Assembly: GCA_032622095.1 (NCBI GenBank)
Contig: CP136065.1
Coordinates: 109,471,195-109,535,194 of the forward strand
Direction of reading: 5' to 3'
DNA: 64,000 nucleotides
DNA from: Siphonodentalium dalli
Lineage: Eukaryota > Mollusca > Scaphopoda > Gadilida > Siphonodentaliidae
The notes beneath the pieces are model-generated. The model did no database searches. It was given only the letters and a program-made list of their open reading frames with translations, and was not told where the DNA came from. Shown here piece by piece: positions 25,301-32,530 of the stretch; position 1 is the stretch's first letter, and every line of letters begins with the position of its first letter. Position numbers and translations under genes: made by a program.

Positions 25301-25473
25301 TATAAAGAAACATGTCTTACCATCCCTGGCGGGATCATATAGAGACATAATAGCTGATCCAGCAGAAAGAAGACACTTCTGGAACAAGCTTGTAGGTATA
25401 TGATCATGATACAGTCGTTGATTGCAGACAACCTCGGGCTCCAACTCACTAATATCAGGGTCTTGACCTTCAG
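1146..25473 (-). CDS. coq4: Ubiquinone biosynthesis protein COQ4, mitochondrial (5' end missing)
   Basis: Five exons join in consistent phase: 25473-25321, 18889-18793, 16159-16057, 11784-11561 and 1323-1146. They give about 251 residues ending at TGA. Diagnostic blocks match animal COQ4: [56 protein letters not shown], and a C-terminal [17 protein letters not shown]. The family metal motif HDxxH(x11)E is intact (residues about 147, 148, 151 and 163 of the visible part). COQ4 works on the matrix face of the inner mitochondrial membrane as a core member of the CoQ synthesis complex and has been linked to removal of the C1 carboxyl of the quinone head group. Human COQ4 is 265 residues, so only a short N-terminus (presequence and ATG) is missing. 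It lies upstream of 25473, unlocated. All introns seen use GT-AG. The introns are unusually large (10.2 kb for the last) and full of transposons. Confidence 0.95.
1665..2425. repeat. Degenerate tandem repeat with GGAAATTTCC motifs
   Basis: Phrases such as TTGGAAATTTCCAACACT, CATCAGTTGGAAA and AAGCTTG...TAGATGCTAGGA recur about every 150-250 bp in at least three diverged units (near 1870, 2040 and 2280). The first part (about 1700-1915) is also present inverted at 15780-15985, and related pieces occur at 12415-12600 and 15415-15570. C-rich runs (1686-1697) mark the left end. It lies inside the last coq4 intron. Confidence 0.6.
2182..2214. other. Perfect 15-bp hairpin
   Basis: CACACCGGGCCGACC is followed by the 3-base spacer CAT and then the exact reverse complement GGTCGGCCCGGTGTG. 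The GC-rich palindrome is isolated in AT-rich DNA and sits within one unit of the surrounding GGAAATTTCC repeat. Confidence 0.85.
2590..3450. repeat. Two diverged direct copies of about 500 bp
   Basis: Segments near 2600-2900 and 3130-3430 share ordered blocks: ATACTTTGT, AGATGTGTTGGTC, ATTGACA, ATTCTGTT..ATG and GATTCTCGTA. This indicates an old tandem duplication. A frame of 113 codons over 3192-3533 has no recognisable domain and is probably chance. Confidence 0.45.
3450..4438. other. Intronic sequence, nothing recognised
   Basis: No repeat family, splice-flanked coding block or RNA gene was recognised here. It forms the left flank of the hAT insertion at 4447; the sequence leading up to it (about 4330-4446) resumes after the element at 5520. 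Confidence 0.4.
4447..5511 (-). mobile_element. hAT-type element, internally deleted, with 8-bp target duplication
   Basis: The element starts TAGAGATGGGCGGTT and ends with the near reverse complement AACCGCCCATCACTA. It is flanked by an exact 8-bp target duplication GCACAGAT (4439-4446 and 5512-5519), the hallmark length of hAT transposons. The subterminal regions are rich in the TCGGTTTCGGTT motif on one strand and ACCGAAACCG on the other, probably transposase-binding repeats. At 1065 bp it is too short for a full transposase. It keeps the N-terminal BED zinc-finger part on the minus strand and is therefore a deletion derivative. It sits in the last coq4 intron. Confidence 0.88.
5010..5225 (-). 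pseudogene. Truncated hAT transposase N-terminus (BED zinc finger)
   Basis: A 71-codon frame starting MAEQNNEQ reads [10 protein letters not shown], then [20 protein letters not shown], then TSNLAR. This is the BED-finger pattern W-xF ... CxxC ... NTSNL. In intact fingers the segment after NTSNL carries a histidine pair; here the frame changes to QSKTKPSKW, so the zinc-binding H residues are missing. I read this as an internal deletion joining the finger to downstream element sequence. It cannot encode an active transposase. Confidence 0.75.
5512..6244. other. Intronic sequence, nothing recognised
   Basis: Right flank of the hAT insertion. Read with its left flank (about 4330-4446) there are short open blocks such as [18 protein letters not shown], but no domain is recognised and stops follow. 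It may be an old inactivated mobile-element gene. A G-rich run lies near 5829. Confidence 0.35.
6245..6750. repeat. Tandem duplication, about 251-bp unit, 2 copies
   Basis: TGTTCTCTG-GGGG-T-TAT at 6259 recurs at 6510, followed by matching CTGGCTCCGACCATT and GGGCGCAGCTTT blocks (near 6327 and 6576) and a TA-dinucleotide stretch. A third partial start (GGTACCTCAGAGACATG) is at about 6727. Confidence 0.75.
6751..7683. other. Unrecognised, GC-richer block with short open frames
   Basis: Moderately GC-rich DNA with open frames on both strands. The plus strand at 7240-7542 ends in [20 protein letters not shown]; overlapping minus-strand frames run over 6963-7268. The plus frame has coding-like composition but no domain I can name, no splice context and no relation to COQ4. 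A decayed mobile-element gag-like or scaffold protein is one possibility. Confidence 0.3.
7684..8062. mobile_element. Inverted-repeat element with TATAGTTCAGTGT ends
   Basis: 7684-7779 is a hairpin: ATATAGTTCAGTG...GAAATAT, an AT-rich loop, then the reverse complement ending CACTGAACTAT. The same arm reappears at 7992-8062 after about 210 bp of single-copy-like sequence, in the orientation opposite to the hairpin's right arm. This is either an element with complex ends or two nearby copies. Confidence 0.6.
8063..8742. other. Intronic spacer with MITE fragment and C run
   Basis: No gene seen. 8527-8572 matches one arm of MITE family 2 (AGATCCTGTTCCAGTGCATT). A run of 16 C (8718-8733) precedes the large palindrome. 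Confidence 0.4.
8743..11028. mobile_element. Large palindromic (foldback-type) element, about 2.3 kb
   Basis: The two halves are reverse complements with moderate divergence. AATAGTCCAGTGCATTTATG near 8763 returns inverted near 11020. The blocks around 8850-9140 (AATTTCGTG, TTTCGAGTTGTGTGCCTTCA, AATGAGCCAAA) return at 10570-10900, and ACAAAATGTGTGTTCCATTGTAT (9281) returns near 10490. The arms are about 1.1 kb around a short centre near 9.9 kb. No transposase frame is present. A diverged single arm of the same family lies at 50100-50970. Confidence 0.75.
11290..11420. mobile_element. MITE family 2, partial copy
   Basis: Begins CCCTTCCATGACTGGAGC with TTTGAAATTTTGCGAAAA, then a GCATTCTCTTATATATGCGAG stem and its return. 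It ends at the shared block GGCCTAACAATATTTACC. Fuller copies are at 15569-15800 and 30714-30945. Confidence 0.65.
11561..11784 (-). CDS. coq4: coq4 exon with HDxxH(x11)E metal motif
   Basis: The exon is 224 nt. The acceptor is GATAATTTCAG and the donor CCAAA/GTGAGT. It starts in phase 0 and ends with AA of a split Lys codon. It encodes 74 residues that include [34 protein letters not shown] and [17 protein letters not shown]. The HD--H and the Glu 12 residues further on form the zinc/metal site typical of COQ4. The acceptor lies only 17 nt from a family 1 MITE (11802-11931), so the branch-point and pyrimidine region is at least partly transposon-derived. Confidence 0.97.
11802..11931. mobile_element. 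MITE family 1, internally shortened, beside coq4 acceptor
   Basis: Ends TAGTAATGCTCTAAATAATC and its reverse complement GATTATTTAGAGCATTACTG, each flanked by TA. The central half contains one copy of the TTTAGTCGGAAATATGGCTT block but lacks the return arm. Its left end is 17 nt from the splice acceptor of the HDxxH exon. Confidence 0.8.
11932..12244. other. Intronic sequence, nothing recognised
   Basis: AT-rich sequence without repeats shared elsewhere in the window and without convincing coding blocks. A 108-codon frame starting in the MITE (11797-12123) is hydrophobic by composition and most likely chance. Confidence 0.4.
13727..14135. mobile_element. MITE family 3 (GTCTGAC..GCAGAATGAGG ends)
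   Basis: Terminal repeats GTCTGACTTTTGCAGAATGA and the reverse complement of GTCTGACATTTGCAGAATGA, continuing inward as a GGTGAATTTAGTG-GCT-like arm. Internal partial returns (ATGAGGCCTAAGCAGAATGA) suggest a composite of nested copies. The same family makes up 57636-57937 and the 495-bp duplicates at 57938 and 61647. Confidence 0.65.
14256..14280. repeat. Poly-G run, 25 bases
   Basis: Uninterrupted G homopolymer. Similar runs of 28 G (57266-57293) and 16 G (52257-52272) occur elsewhere. It can form G-quadruplex-like structure and is prone to sequencing-length error. Confidence 0.9.
15086..15568. other. Intronic spacer with GGAAATTTCC fragment
   Basis: 15086-15410 shows nothing recognisable. 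15415-15568 contains a C run followed by CCAACTGGTATCTCAAGCTT and TTGGAAATTTCAAACCTGG, a fragment of the repeat seen at 1665-2425 and 12415-12600. Confidence 0.45.
15569..15800. mobile_element. MITE family 2, near full length
   Basis: Left arm CCCTTCCATGATTGGAGC ... ATGCATTCTATTATATATGC, central GGCCTAACAATATTTACC, and right arm GAGAATGCACTGGCACAGGA ... GAGAAGCTCCCATCTGAAAT, which is the reverse complement of the left with several changes. No coding capacity. Confidence 0.7.
15780..15985 (-). repeat. Inverted copy of 1700-1915 repeat
   Basis: On the minus strand it reads TTGGAAATTTCATGCCTGAC, ACAACACTAGTTGGAAATTT, then a block ending GAAATGGCTATCAGTTGGAA. This is collinear with plus-strand 1700-1915. 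It ends about 70 bp from the donor of coq4 exon 16057-16159. Confidence 0.65.
16057..16159 (-). CDS. coq4: coq4 exon encoding [13 protein letters not shown]
   Basis: The exon is 103 nt. The acceptor is ATATCTTGTAG and the donor GAAAAAT/GTGAGT. It encodes [20 protein letters not shown] followed by [14 protein letters not shown], matching the family pattern ERPRI-T-T---LQSLPEG--GREY. It ends on a codon boundary and joins the next exon to give EKN-GFSPDAR, which aligns without a gap to the animal consensus. Confidence 0.95.
16160..18792. other. coq4 intron without recognised element
   Basis: Contains an AAT microsatellite (about 16395-16412) and a short palindromic CGGTCACATGACCG near 16550. 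At 17340-17530 there are two direct copies of TAAAGAGCGTCCATG ... GGTGTAGACAATAAAGAGCG, a motif also found inside the Helitron-like units from 20.0 kb onward. Otherwise nothing recognisable. Confidence 0.45.
18793..18889 (-). CDS. coq4: coq4 exon encoding GETTG block
   Basis: The exon is 97 nt. The acceptor is TTTTTTGCAG and the donor CTAGA/GTAAGT. With its split codons it reads [20 protein letters not shown] and then [13 protein letters not shown]. The D-M-(I/V)-A-LGETTG block is one of the best conserved segments of COQ4. The split codons (G/AC before, GA/G after) fit the neighbouring exons exactly. Confidence 0.95.
18890..19429. other. coq4 intron, nothing recognised
   Basis: Between the GETTG exon and the first recognisable Helitron-like sequence. 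No coding, repeat or RNA signal. The true 5' end of the leftmost Helitron-like unit may lie here but could not be fixed. Confidence 0.4.
19430..19819 (+). mobile_element. Helitron-like unit 1 (5' end undefined)
   Basis: Ends with the shared 3' terminus: CATGTTTCTGACCAACC, a short GC-rich palindrome (CGCCAGTGGCG), CTAACCTG and then CTAG (19816-19819). A GC hairpin about 10 nt before CTRR is the Helitron 3' signature. It contains CGCTCGAAATATTATGCAGA and GAATGCGTTGTCTGTCG motifs shared with later units, followed by a long A-rich stretch. Confidence 0.6.
19820..20694 (+). mobile_element. Helitron-like unit 2
   Basis: 875 bp from CACTATATATTTTGAGACTT to CTAG at 20691-20694. The start is the counterpart of TCTATACTATATATTTTGAG in unit 3. 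It carries paired TAAAGAGCGTTC motifs, a short tandem array (20121-20420) and an A-rich 3' third. It abuts unit 3 without spacer, as in Helitron head-to-tail arrays. No Rep/helicase is encoded. Confidence 0.7.
20121..20420 (+). repeat. Tandem array, about 70-bp core
   Basis: CGCTCGAAATATTATGCAGA, GAGATTTCACGACGGGAAGC and GTTTGTTTTCAATTCAATGC repeat about four to five times with small deletions. Short frames of 80 codons across it are by-products of the repeat. Confidence 0.85.
20695..21973 (+). mobile_element. Helitron-like unit 3
   Basis: 1279 bp. Starts TCTATACTATATATTTTGAG (5'-TC), directly after the previous CTAG, and ends GGCGGGCTAACCTGCTAG. Its internal region holds two about 128-bp direct copies (near 21600 and 21730) sharing GCGCATGCGCAGACGAGATC and GGTGGAGCTATCGACTTGAA. 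Confidence 0.72.
21974..22928 (+). mobile_element. Helitron-like unit 4
   Basis: 955 bp. Starts TCTACTATATAATTTGAAAC and ends CAGGCTAACCTGCTAG. It shares the GCGCATGCGCAGACGAGATC block and the CACCTCGACCGATCGGGACG block with unit 3. A run of 13 G lies at 22376-22388. Confidence 0.7.
22929..24892 (+). mobile_element. Helitron-like unit 5, expanded
   Basis: 1964 bp. Starts TACTATATATTTTGAGACTT and ends GCGGGCTAACCTGCTAG, followed by T, which fits insertion between A and T. The left part (23200-23690) contains an insert-like stretch with GGGCGTAACTCTGG and a CGGACGGACAGAAGGACAG run; the right part is a four-copy tandem array. No transposase. Confidence 0.68.
23690..24720 (+). repeat. Near-identical tandem array, about 259-bp unit, 4 copies
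   Basis: ACAATCGAAGCTGCTAAACG recurs at about 23690, 23949, 24208 and 24466. Each is followed by CGAAACGCGGAATGCAATTA and CATCGGGTCAGTCTTTGAGG with very few differences, so the amplification is recent. Repeated 61-75 codon frames are artefacts of the unit. Confidence 0.9.
24893..25320. other. coq4 intron with MITE family 1 end fragment
   Basis: 24970-25000 (CAGTAATGCCCTAAGTAATT, preceded by TA) is an isolated family 1 end. The rest, including ACCCGGGGCTCCCAGTGG near 25040, is not recognised. Confidence 0.5.
25321..25473 (-). CDS. coq4: coq4 first visible exon (N-terminal region)
   Basis: The exon is 153 nt. The acceptor reads TTTATTTTAAG and the donor GATG/GTAAGA. It starts with two bases of a split codon and ends with one base (G). 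After an acidic linker (SELEPEVV) it encodes [20 protein letters not shown] and then LYDPARD, the characteristic start of the mature COQ4 fold (H-PTS--QK-LL-AGSA--LY-P-R-D). The residue split over the upstream junction is NCT (Ala, Ser, Pro or Thr). The exon upstream must supply the ATG and the targeting sequence and must end in phase 1. Confidence 0.93.
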
Positions 25474-27361
25474 CTTAAAATAAAAAATATAGTTTACACA
25501 TACCAGTACACAATTTTGCTTAGTATAAGTAATGGACCTCTCCACAGCTGTCAATCAAACAATTATATGCAGCTATTTTCTACCAATCAGCATAGTACGT
25601 GTTTGTAACAATGGTTAGAATATAACCCGAAAATTGAAATATGTACGCGATTGGAAATGAATCCCTTTCAATAAGATGACAAGTAGGCCATGCAATACTA
25701 GTACAGTATGTCAATTTTTATAAGAAATTGGCTCCCAGGTGCCAAGTTAATTACAAAATTGCAAATTTCTTCCATTATACCGAAACAGAGTACTGTAATA
25801 AGTTACCATGTCATTGGAGTTAACAAACACAGAAGATGATAATCTTAAAACAACTGTGTTAAATGTTGTGATTTTTTGCATTGTAACTTCAAAAACTAAT
25901 AAACGTAGGGGTCCAGATAGGCATCCATACGGGTGTGATTATTTTGACAAAAGTAATAAACATAGGGTTACTTTTTTTGGAGCCTGAGAGTAGTGAGCAC
26001 CATGAACAGGCTGATGAATATGAGTAACATTGCGGCAGCAGCTGGTGATATTTTTTTTTTACATGATTAACAGATTAATTTATAAAATTGATTTTAATTT
26101 GAAATTTAATTATGTGTAATGATTCAACAAGTGTAATGATTGTTGAATCATTGGAGGGCAATTCTATGCCAATGAAAAACTTGGTTAAAGCCATCTTGTT
26201 TGGTATAAAATTATAGTCATAAAACAAAGAATATAGCAGGAACTATTTCTCGGTATGATGATTGTGAGATTCTGAAGTTTAAAATGGTATCAGGACCAAT
26301 AAGAGTAAAGTTCTAGAATTTTTTCACACAGAACATGAAAAATTCGATATTTCTGTTTTTGACGTGTTGCACAAATTTTTTCAAAATTAACCGACTTTAA
26401 AGATTACCATACCTGAATAAAACCAACAAAATATAGCACATACTGTATTAAAACAGTCTAATTGAAACTAGATCAAAACAATTCTATTTAATTGGTACAC
26501 AATTTCTGGATGATCATTCCCAATTACGAAGTAAAGTATATTTATAGCTGGTTTTTGAACCCACACCGGGTACTATATGGATAACTTTGATGCAAATCAT
26601 GGGCCTCATGTGAAATTATTAAGTATGTTTCCTGTACCTTTAGTCTGTCCTGAGACGAACATCTCAACTATCTTTGATATTCAATTCCCTTTGTTAATGA
26701 TGATATTTAGCATCCAAATTTATAAATTTATGGATTTGAATTGAGAATGTTTAATTTAGCAGCAATTGGCCGTCCCACTTTAACCCACCAAATGACCCAC
26801 ATCACCCCACACTGGCCCAGTTCACCCCCAAAAAAACATTTAATTTAATTGAGAGTTATCTCCCGTGTAATATGCTAATCAGACAGACAATATCTTCCCT
26901 TGTGTTCGTATATCCAGTGTGTTTGTTAATATCATAGAGCCTTTCTGCAGTTAACTACAATTACCAAAATAATTGGTCAAATTTATAAACTGTCCCAGTT
27001 CTCCCCAGTCTCCCCTACTGTGAATTTACATGTACATGTACAAGTTGCATTGCAGGTTAATAGCAGACAATTATGCCATAGATATGATTTGATGTTTTGT
27101 CTAAGAAAAACCGACTTGTATTCTGAATTCACTCTTGAACAGGATGGGGATTGGGGAATCTTATATCTCATCTCTCAGACAGCTGACCCCGTTTTATTCC
27201 ATGCATTCCCATATTTAATACTTGTATTATGGAAACAAACCTTTGCAACAGAAAATGATAATAATATAACCCATGAACATAATAAGCTGAAAAACGTTGT
27301 TCACTTCCCATCGATACAACTATATCTATCCATTGTAATAGACGCCATTCGACAGACACCC
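25474..27361. other. Upstream of coq4 first visible exon, unrecognised
   Basis: Either coq4 intron 1 or 5' flank. I could not place the ATG-bearing exon: it must end in phase 1 before GT. AT-rich, with no recognised repeats except GTAATGATT duplications near 26120. A 117-codon plus frame (27020-27373) has no domain or splice support. Confidence 0.4.
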
Positions 27362-28210
27362 CAGACAGCATAATGACGTCGGTTTCCCGACGTCGGCCCA
27401 ACTGTCGGTATATCTATTGGGGCGATGTCGTTGTGTGATAGAGATGGTCGGCAACAGGTCGGCACCCGACGTTAACTAGATTTCGCCAGAACTGGAGGTC
27501 GACATATGGTCGGCTGCCGACGGGAAACTGCCCAGTGATAAATAAATCGCGGAATATTTATATATCACATACCATATTGATGCCCGAAGTCGTATATTAA
27601 TTTTTGCTACATAAATTCCACCCTTGAAGGTTTATTGCACGTTCCATGCTTTTATAGTAGTTTTTGAAGTGATTGTCATTGTTTTCATACATTGGTCGGT
27701 AAAACGTCGGTTGCCGACGGATTGCCGACCGAAAACGTCATTGTCGCTAATATGACGTCGTTGTACGTCTCGTCTGCTGCGTCTAATTGAAAGCTGCAGA
27801 CACATTATTTTCGACTTTAAATTCGTTGCTGATTGGAGCCTAACATTATTATTTCTTCTCTGATGTGGAAAATTAATCACAATCGGTGTTAATGATTACG
27901 CAGAGGACCGTGCGTGCATGGATACATTTCCAGGGCGGAATAATATACATGTAGGTAAGTTTAATATTTTTCCATGGCAATCATCCGAAGTTCCGGGCTC
28001 GATTGGTAGGCCTACCCCTAAATAAAACAGCTTAATTATAGTAACATTTTTCTCTATTATATAGAGTTTCTCAGTGTATCAAACAGATTGTTACGTTTTA
28101 GACTTTTAGTATACATGTATATGTTAACACGCCAACATTTATTTAATTTTGGTCTATTGTCAACGAGTCGGCAACCCGATGTTGGCCCGACATCGTCAAT
28201 CGACGGTGTA
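27362..28210. repeat. GTCGG/CCGAC-rich degenerate repeat
   Basis: Clusters of GACGTCGGTTTCCCGACG, GTCGGCTGCCGACGGG and GTTGCCGACGG occur at 27372-27530, 27690-27780 and 28150-28210. The same style returns at 43263-43725 with CCAGATAGCC-type ends. Repeated partial palindromes make many spurious frames. Confidence 0.6.
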
Positions 28211-28705
28211 TTTATTAATTATTATCTATTGTCAGCTACATACTTAGGCCCACTGTGGATGATATGCTCCTCGATTTCTCATTCCGCCCAAGCAAAGTCC
28301 GATTCCGTTGTGAGTTTTTCCGATTGTCAACCGAGCAATTTTCAAATTTACCAACATAAAAACTTATAAAGACAGATATAAGTTACGTTTAATAACATAT
28401 TATGTTAATTGTTACCTCTAGTTTCAACCGGGACATGTTCCCCGATCATTTTGTTGCCAAAAAAGCCCAGCAAAATGCTGTAATCGGTTATTTATGTTTT
28501 CGCTCCGATTCCCGCCCTGTATGTTCCGTTATCGCCCGAGTAAGTTCAATTGTCGCCCGAGCAATGCTATTTAGATTTCGACTATAGAAACGTCCAGTTT
28601 TCTAACGATAGACGTCTCCATAGGACGGCCCTTAGCTTTTGTCTTCAAAATGATGACGAGAGTATTAAAGGGGCATGCATTCAGACTCTTTATGCAGTAT
28701 AGTCA
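28211..28705. other. Spacer, nothing recognised
   Basis: Slightly GC-richer, with repeated TCGCCCGAG motifs (28530-28565). A plus-strand ATG frame and a minus-strand ATG (METSIVRK) exist, but neither has donor phase or homology support. Confidence 0.35.
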
Positions 28706-29263
28706 GGGAGCCTGCTGGGTTCTATTTGCACAATCGCGTACGAAAGGTTTGATGCCCCAGATTTGTTACCCCCCAGGAACGTTCAAAGAAATCGGATTTC
28801 TTAAGTTCCGCATTCCTGGCATTTAGGGGCCATAGACCCCACAAAAACCCCAAAAATGACTTCTATTTGCACTTTTGAGTACAAAGCTGATTTTTGTATT
28901 AATAGTGCTCTGGACAGCAATTACTGATAAACAATACACAATTTCTGAAACGAAATTTCCTGGCGTTTTCATTTCAGAATGAAAGTACCCCCAAAATCCA
29001 AAAAATGACTTCTATTTGCACTTTCGAGTACAAAGCTGATTTTCATATTAATAGTGCTCTAGTCATCACTGATCAATAATACACAATTTCTGAAACAAAA
29101 TTCCCTGGCGTTTTCATTTCAGAATGGGTTTTTTGAAAGTACCCCCAAAAATCGTAAAATTTACTTTTATTTGCACAAAAAGCTGATTTTTTCCCTCAAT
29201 AGTTATCCTGCTATCACTGGTCATAAAAATCCTCATTTAAGAAACGAAATTCCATTTAAGAAG

Positions 29264-29364
29264 CACAGGTCACCAGAACAAAAATTTACCCTACCCCAAT
29301 AATACTTAATTATATAGGAGTAAGTATTATTGGGGTGGGTAATTTTTTGTTCTGGGGATCTGTG
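29264..29364. other. Long hairpin, about 44-bp arms
   Basis: CACAGGTCACCAGAACAAAA ... CCCCAATAATACTTA, then a short AT spacer, then TAAGTATTATTGGGG ... TTTTTGTTCTGGGGATCTGTG. A few mismatches. It lies just inside the left arm of the composite element. Confidence 0.8.
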
Positions 29365-30389
29365 TTAAGGAGGTGGTGGGTTTGAATAAAGTACCCAACC
29401 AAAACCCGAAAAAATAGTTTTATTTGCACTGCCTTACGCACAGATGATATTTTTTCTTAACACTATCTCCACTATTATCATTGTTCACAGACCAAATGGT
29501 AAAAAAAAAAAACGAAATCACTCAGTGAATTCATTAAAAATGGTGTAGAAAATGTTATAGACCCCGTACGTTCACACGCTGTCAAATTTACCTGGCAAGT
29601 TTATCGGAATTTCGTTGTAGAAGTCCTGTAGCTAAGATCGGTATGATTCTTGGTCAGAATCAATGGTGTAGTAACACCTGGCATTTTATATTCTCATATA
29701 AGCGATAAAACAATGGAAAATATACAATATGTAATTGTTTTTGACAATTTTTTCAGGCAGAATAGGGGGAACAACATTTTCAAAATCCGCTTTGTGGGAA
29801 ATTTTATAGAGTTCTTTGAAAAAAAGTCCTATTTATGTGTATGGCTTTATTGTTAGATATTTCGTTCCTTGTGGAATTATTAATAAATTATTATTGTCGT
29901 CATTACAAAATCCAAAATAGCGGACAAAATGGTGTCCGGAAGTGGTCAAATTGTGCAAATTTCGCTACATTTTACCAGATAATTTCCATTTTTTTAGAAA
30001 AAAAATATGCCATGCTAAATCAATATCTGATAATAATGAGCCATATCACGAGGATTTGGCCCTTCAGTGTCCATCAAATTACAATAGATTTAAAACACAA
30101 TTTCGAAGAAAAATCAATTATTATTGTAATGCCCAGAAGGGAATTGAACTCACCAGTGTACTGAATATTGAATACCAATAAGATGGCAGATATGAACCAT
30201 TAATGCCCATTTTAGCAGAAACGAGGGCGTCAAAATCGAAAATAGGGACAAAATCACGACCGGCAGCAGTAAAATTGGGCAAGTTTGGCTAAAGTTCACC
30301 AGACTGTTTCCATGGCATCGAAAATAATTTTTTTTTATATTTTCATTGATTTAAATTGTAACTAAATCTTCTCATATAATTTATAGCCA
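29365..30389. other. Interior of composite element, unrecognised
   Basis: AT-rich. Contains a short block on the minus strand that looks like a splice-flanked mini-exon (29588-29620, LQDFYNEIPINLPG) and phrases such as AAAATAGCGGACAAAATGG. No supported gene. Confidence 0.35.
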
Positions 30390-32530
30390 AAACCAAACCT
30401 CACAAAGAGCATCTCAAACCATCAATTGAGAACCCCATACCATCCCATGTGTGTCCAATAAAACCAATCAATGAGTGTTCACACCCATCCAATGGCCGTC
30501 CCATGCAACATGACGATTGCCTCAAACCACTAGGACCAAGAGTGTCTAAACACATCCGCCTGGTGTATATAATACCATGCAGAATGCCCCACACCATCGA
30601 ATGATTGTCGCAACTAGTATACAATATCATCCATCAATAGCTCAAACAACCCAGCGAGTGTCTCTTGGTTTGTAAACCCATTGGATGGTTGGGAACACTC
30701 ATTTGATTGTCTTAACCCTTTAATGACTGTAGCTTCTTGAAATTTTGCGAAAAATCCTGTGCCAGAGGGCGCATCGCATATTTAAGAAAATGCATTGGCC
30801 TAACAATACTTACCTTGGCCATGTGAGCCACGGAATTCTCATAACATATGCAAGACTCCCTATGGGAGACTCGCACATATTGGAGAATGCATGGCACAGG
30901 ATCATTAATGCTGTATCAGCACATCACCCATCATGAAAGTGTTAAATACTCGGTGGAGGGTTTTGTACACTTGTTTGGATGTATTGAGATGCAAGTTAGT
31001 AGATGGTTTGTGACACCATTTGGATGGATTATGAAATCAATGGCTGGTTCGTGATACTAGTTTTATGGTTTGGGTCACTCGCTGGGTGGTTTGTGACACC
31101 CATTGCATGGTTTGAGACACCAGTTGGGTTATTTTGGACACTCGACGTGGATATGGGACACACGTGTGGTTGAATGGGACACTAATTTGTCGATTTGTTC
31201 AATGATTGGGTCATTGAATGGATTTAGTCAACTTTTGGTGGTTTGAGACACCCGTTATGTGACATAGGACTCTCCCCGGATGACATAGGACTCTGGTTGT
31301 GAGGTATTGGGTGCATATTAGACACACTTTTCCTTTCGAACACTCGCTGGATGGTTTGGGACACCGATTGTGTGGGTTGGGGCAAGTATTGGATGGATTG
31401 ACCCACTCGTATGATTTGGAGCACTCGTTCGATGGTTAGGGACGCTCATTTTGGTAGTTTGGAACAAACCCTATGTGATTTGGGTCCAAATCTATGTGGT
31501 TAGGGACACCAGTTGCATTGTTTGGGGCACTACCATTCACTGTGGTTTGGAACAATCGTTGCAGGGTTGCGACACTGATCGGGTGAATTGAGACACTCCT
31601 TTGATGGCTTGTGATACTTGTTGTGTGGGTTAGGAGTCTTAGGACACCAGATGCATGGTTTGGATGACTATCTGTGCATGTCGGGAATCAAGTGCATATG
31701 GTATGGGCACTACTTAATTGTTTGTGCCACCCATTGGAAAGTTTGAGACACCAATTGGGTGGTTTTGGACACTAGATGTGCATATGGGACACACGAATGG
31801 TGGAATGAGACACTCATTTGTCGACTGGTTCACTGATTGGGCCGTTGAATGGATTGAGACGAAAGTTGGTGGTTTGGGACACCTGTTGTATGACATAGGA
31901 CTCTCTTCGGATTGCCTGGGACACTAGTTTTTGTGCATATGGGACACTCTTTTCCTTTCGAACACTCGTTTTATTGTTTGGGACAATCATTTGGTGGTTT
32001 GGGGCAATCATTGGATGGATTGACCCACTCGTTGTATGATTTGGATCACTCGTTGGATGGTTAGGGACACTCATTTTTGGTAGTTTGGGACAAAACCTGT
32101 GTAGTTTGGAACGTTAGTTGAATTGTGTGGGGCACTACTATGCGCTGTGGTTTGGAACAATCATTACAGGGTTACGACAATAATCGGGGCAATTTAGATG
32201 GCTTGTGACACTCATTGTGTGGGCTTGGACACCAGATACATGGCTCGGGGGACCATCTATGTGGGTTGGGAACTAGTTGCATATGGTCTGGGGCACTACT
32301 TGGTGGTTTGGGAAACTCTATTAGTTGAATTATTTATCATGCTTTACTCGGGACAACATTTGAATTTGGGGCACCAGACGTATTGATTGGGATACTCATA
32401 GATTGGTTTTGGATACTAGGTAGGTGACTCAGTATATTGTTTGGTACACTCGTTAGGTGGTTTGGGACACTCATTTGATGTATTCTGAAACTAGTTGGTG
32501 GCTTTGGAAACTTGTATAATGTCATATATA
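30390..32530. repeat. Degenerate about 30-bp minisatellite with higher-order repeat
   Basis: Short units of the type TTTGGGACACTCGTTGGATG fill 30950-32530 on the plus strand and, in inverse orientation (CAAACCATCCAATG-like), 30390-30712. A family 2 MITE lies between the two orientations. Within the right part a block of about 635 bp is duplicated: 31099-31734 is collinear with 31735-32345, sharing GACTCTC, TTTTCCTTTCGAACACTCG, GGATGGATTGACCCACTCG and GGTTTGGAACAATC in order. Frames rich in SVPNHPTS are translations of the unit, not a protein. Confidence 0.75.
30714..30945. mobile_element. MITE family 2 copy inside minisatellite
   Basis: TAACCCTTTAATGACTGTAG, AAATTTTGCGAAAAATCCTG, central GGCCTAACAATACTTACCTT, returning arm GGAGAATGCATGGCACAGGA ... 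CATCATGAAAGTGTTA. It sits at the orientation switch of the surrounding minisatellite. Confidence 0.68.

Noticed and set aside
26635-26665. Minus-strand ATG frame (MFVSGQTK) ending in phase 1 before GTACAG as coq4 exon 1
   Set aside because: The phase fits, but the donor is weak, the peptide lacks mitochondrial presequence character and the context is not promoter-like.
27020-27373. 117-codon plus-strand frame
   Set aside because: No recognisable domain, no splice or start context, and no bias distinguishing it from chance.
29588-29635. Minus-strand mini-exon LQDFYNEIPINLPG
   Set aside because: Acceptor and donor are plausible, but the block is inside a repeat element and no neighbouring exon in phase was found.
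31224-32074. SVPNHPTS-rich minus-strand frames as a repetitive secreted protein
   Set aside because: The frames follow the degenerate about 30-bp minisatellite and are broken by stops between blocks; no signal peptide or exon structure.
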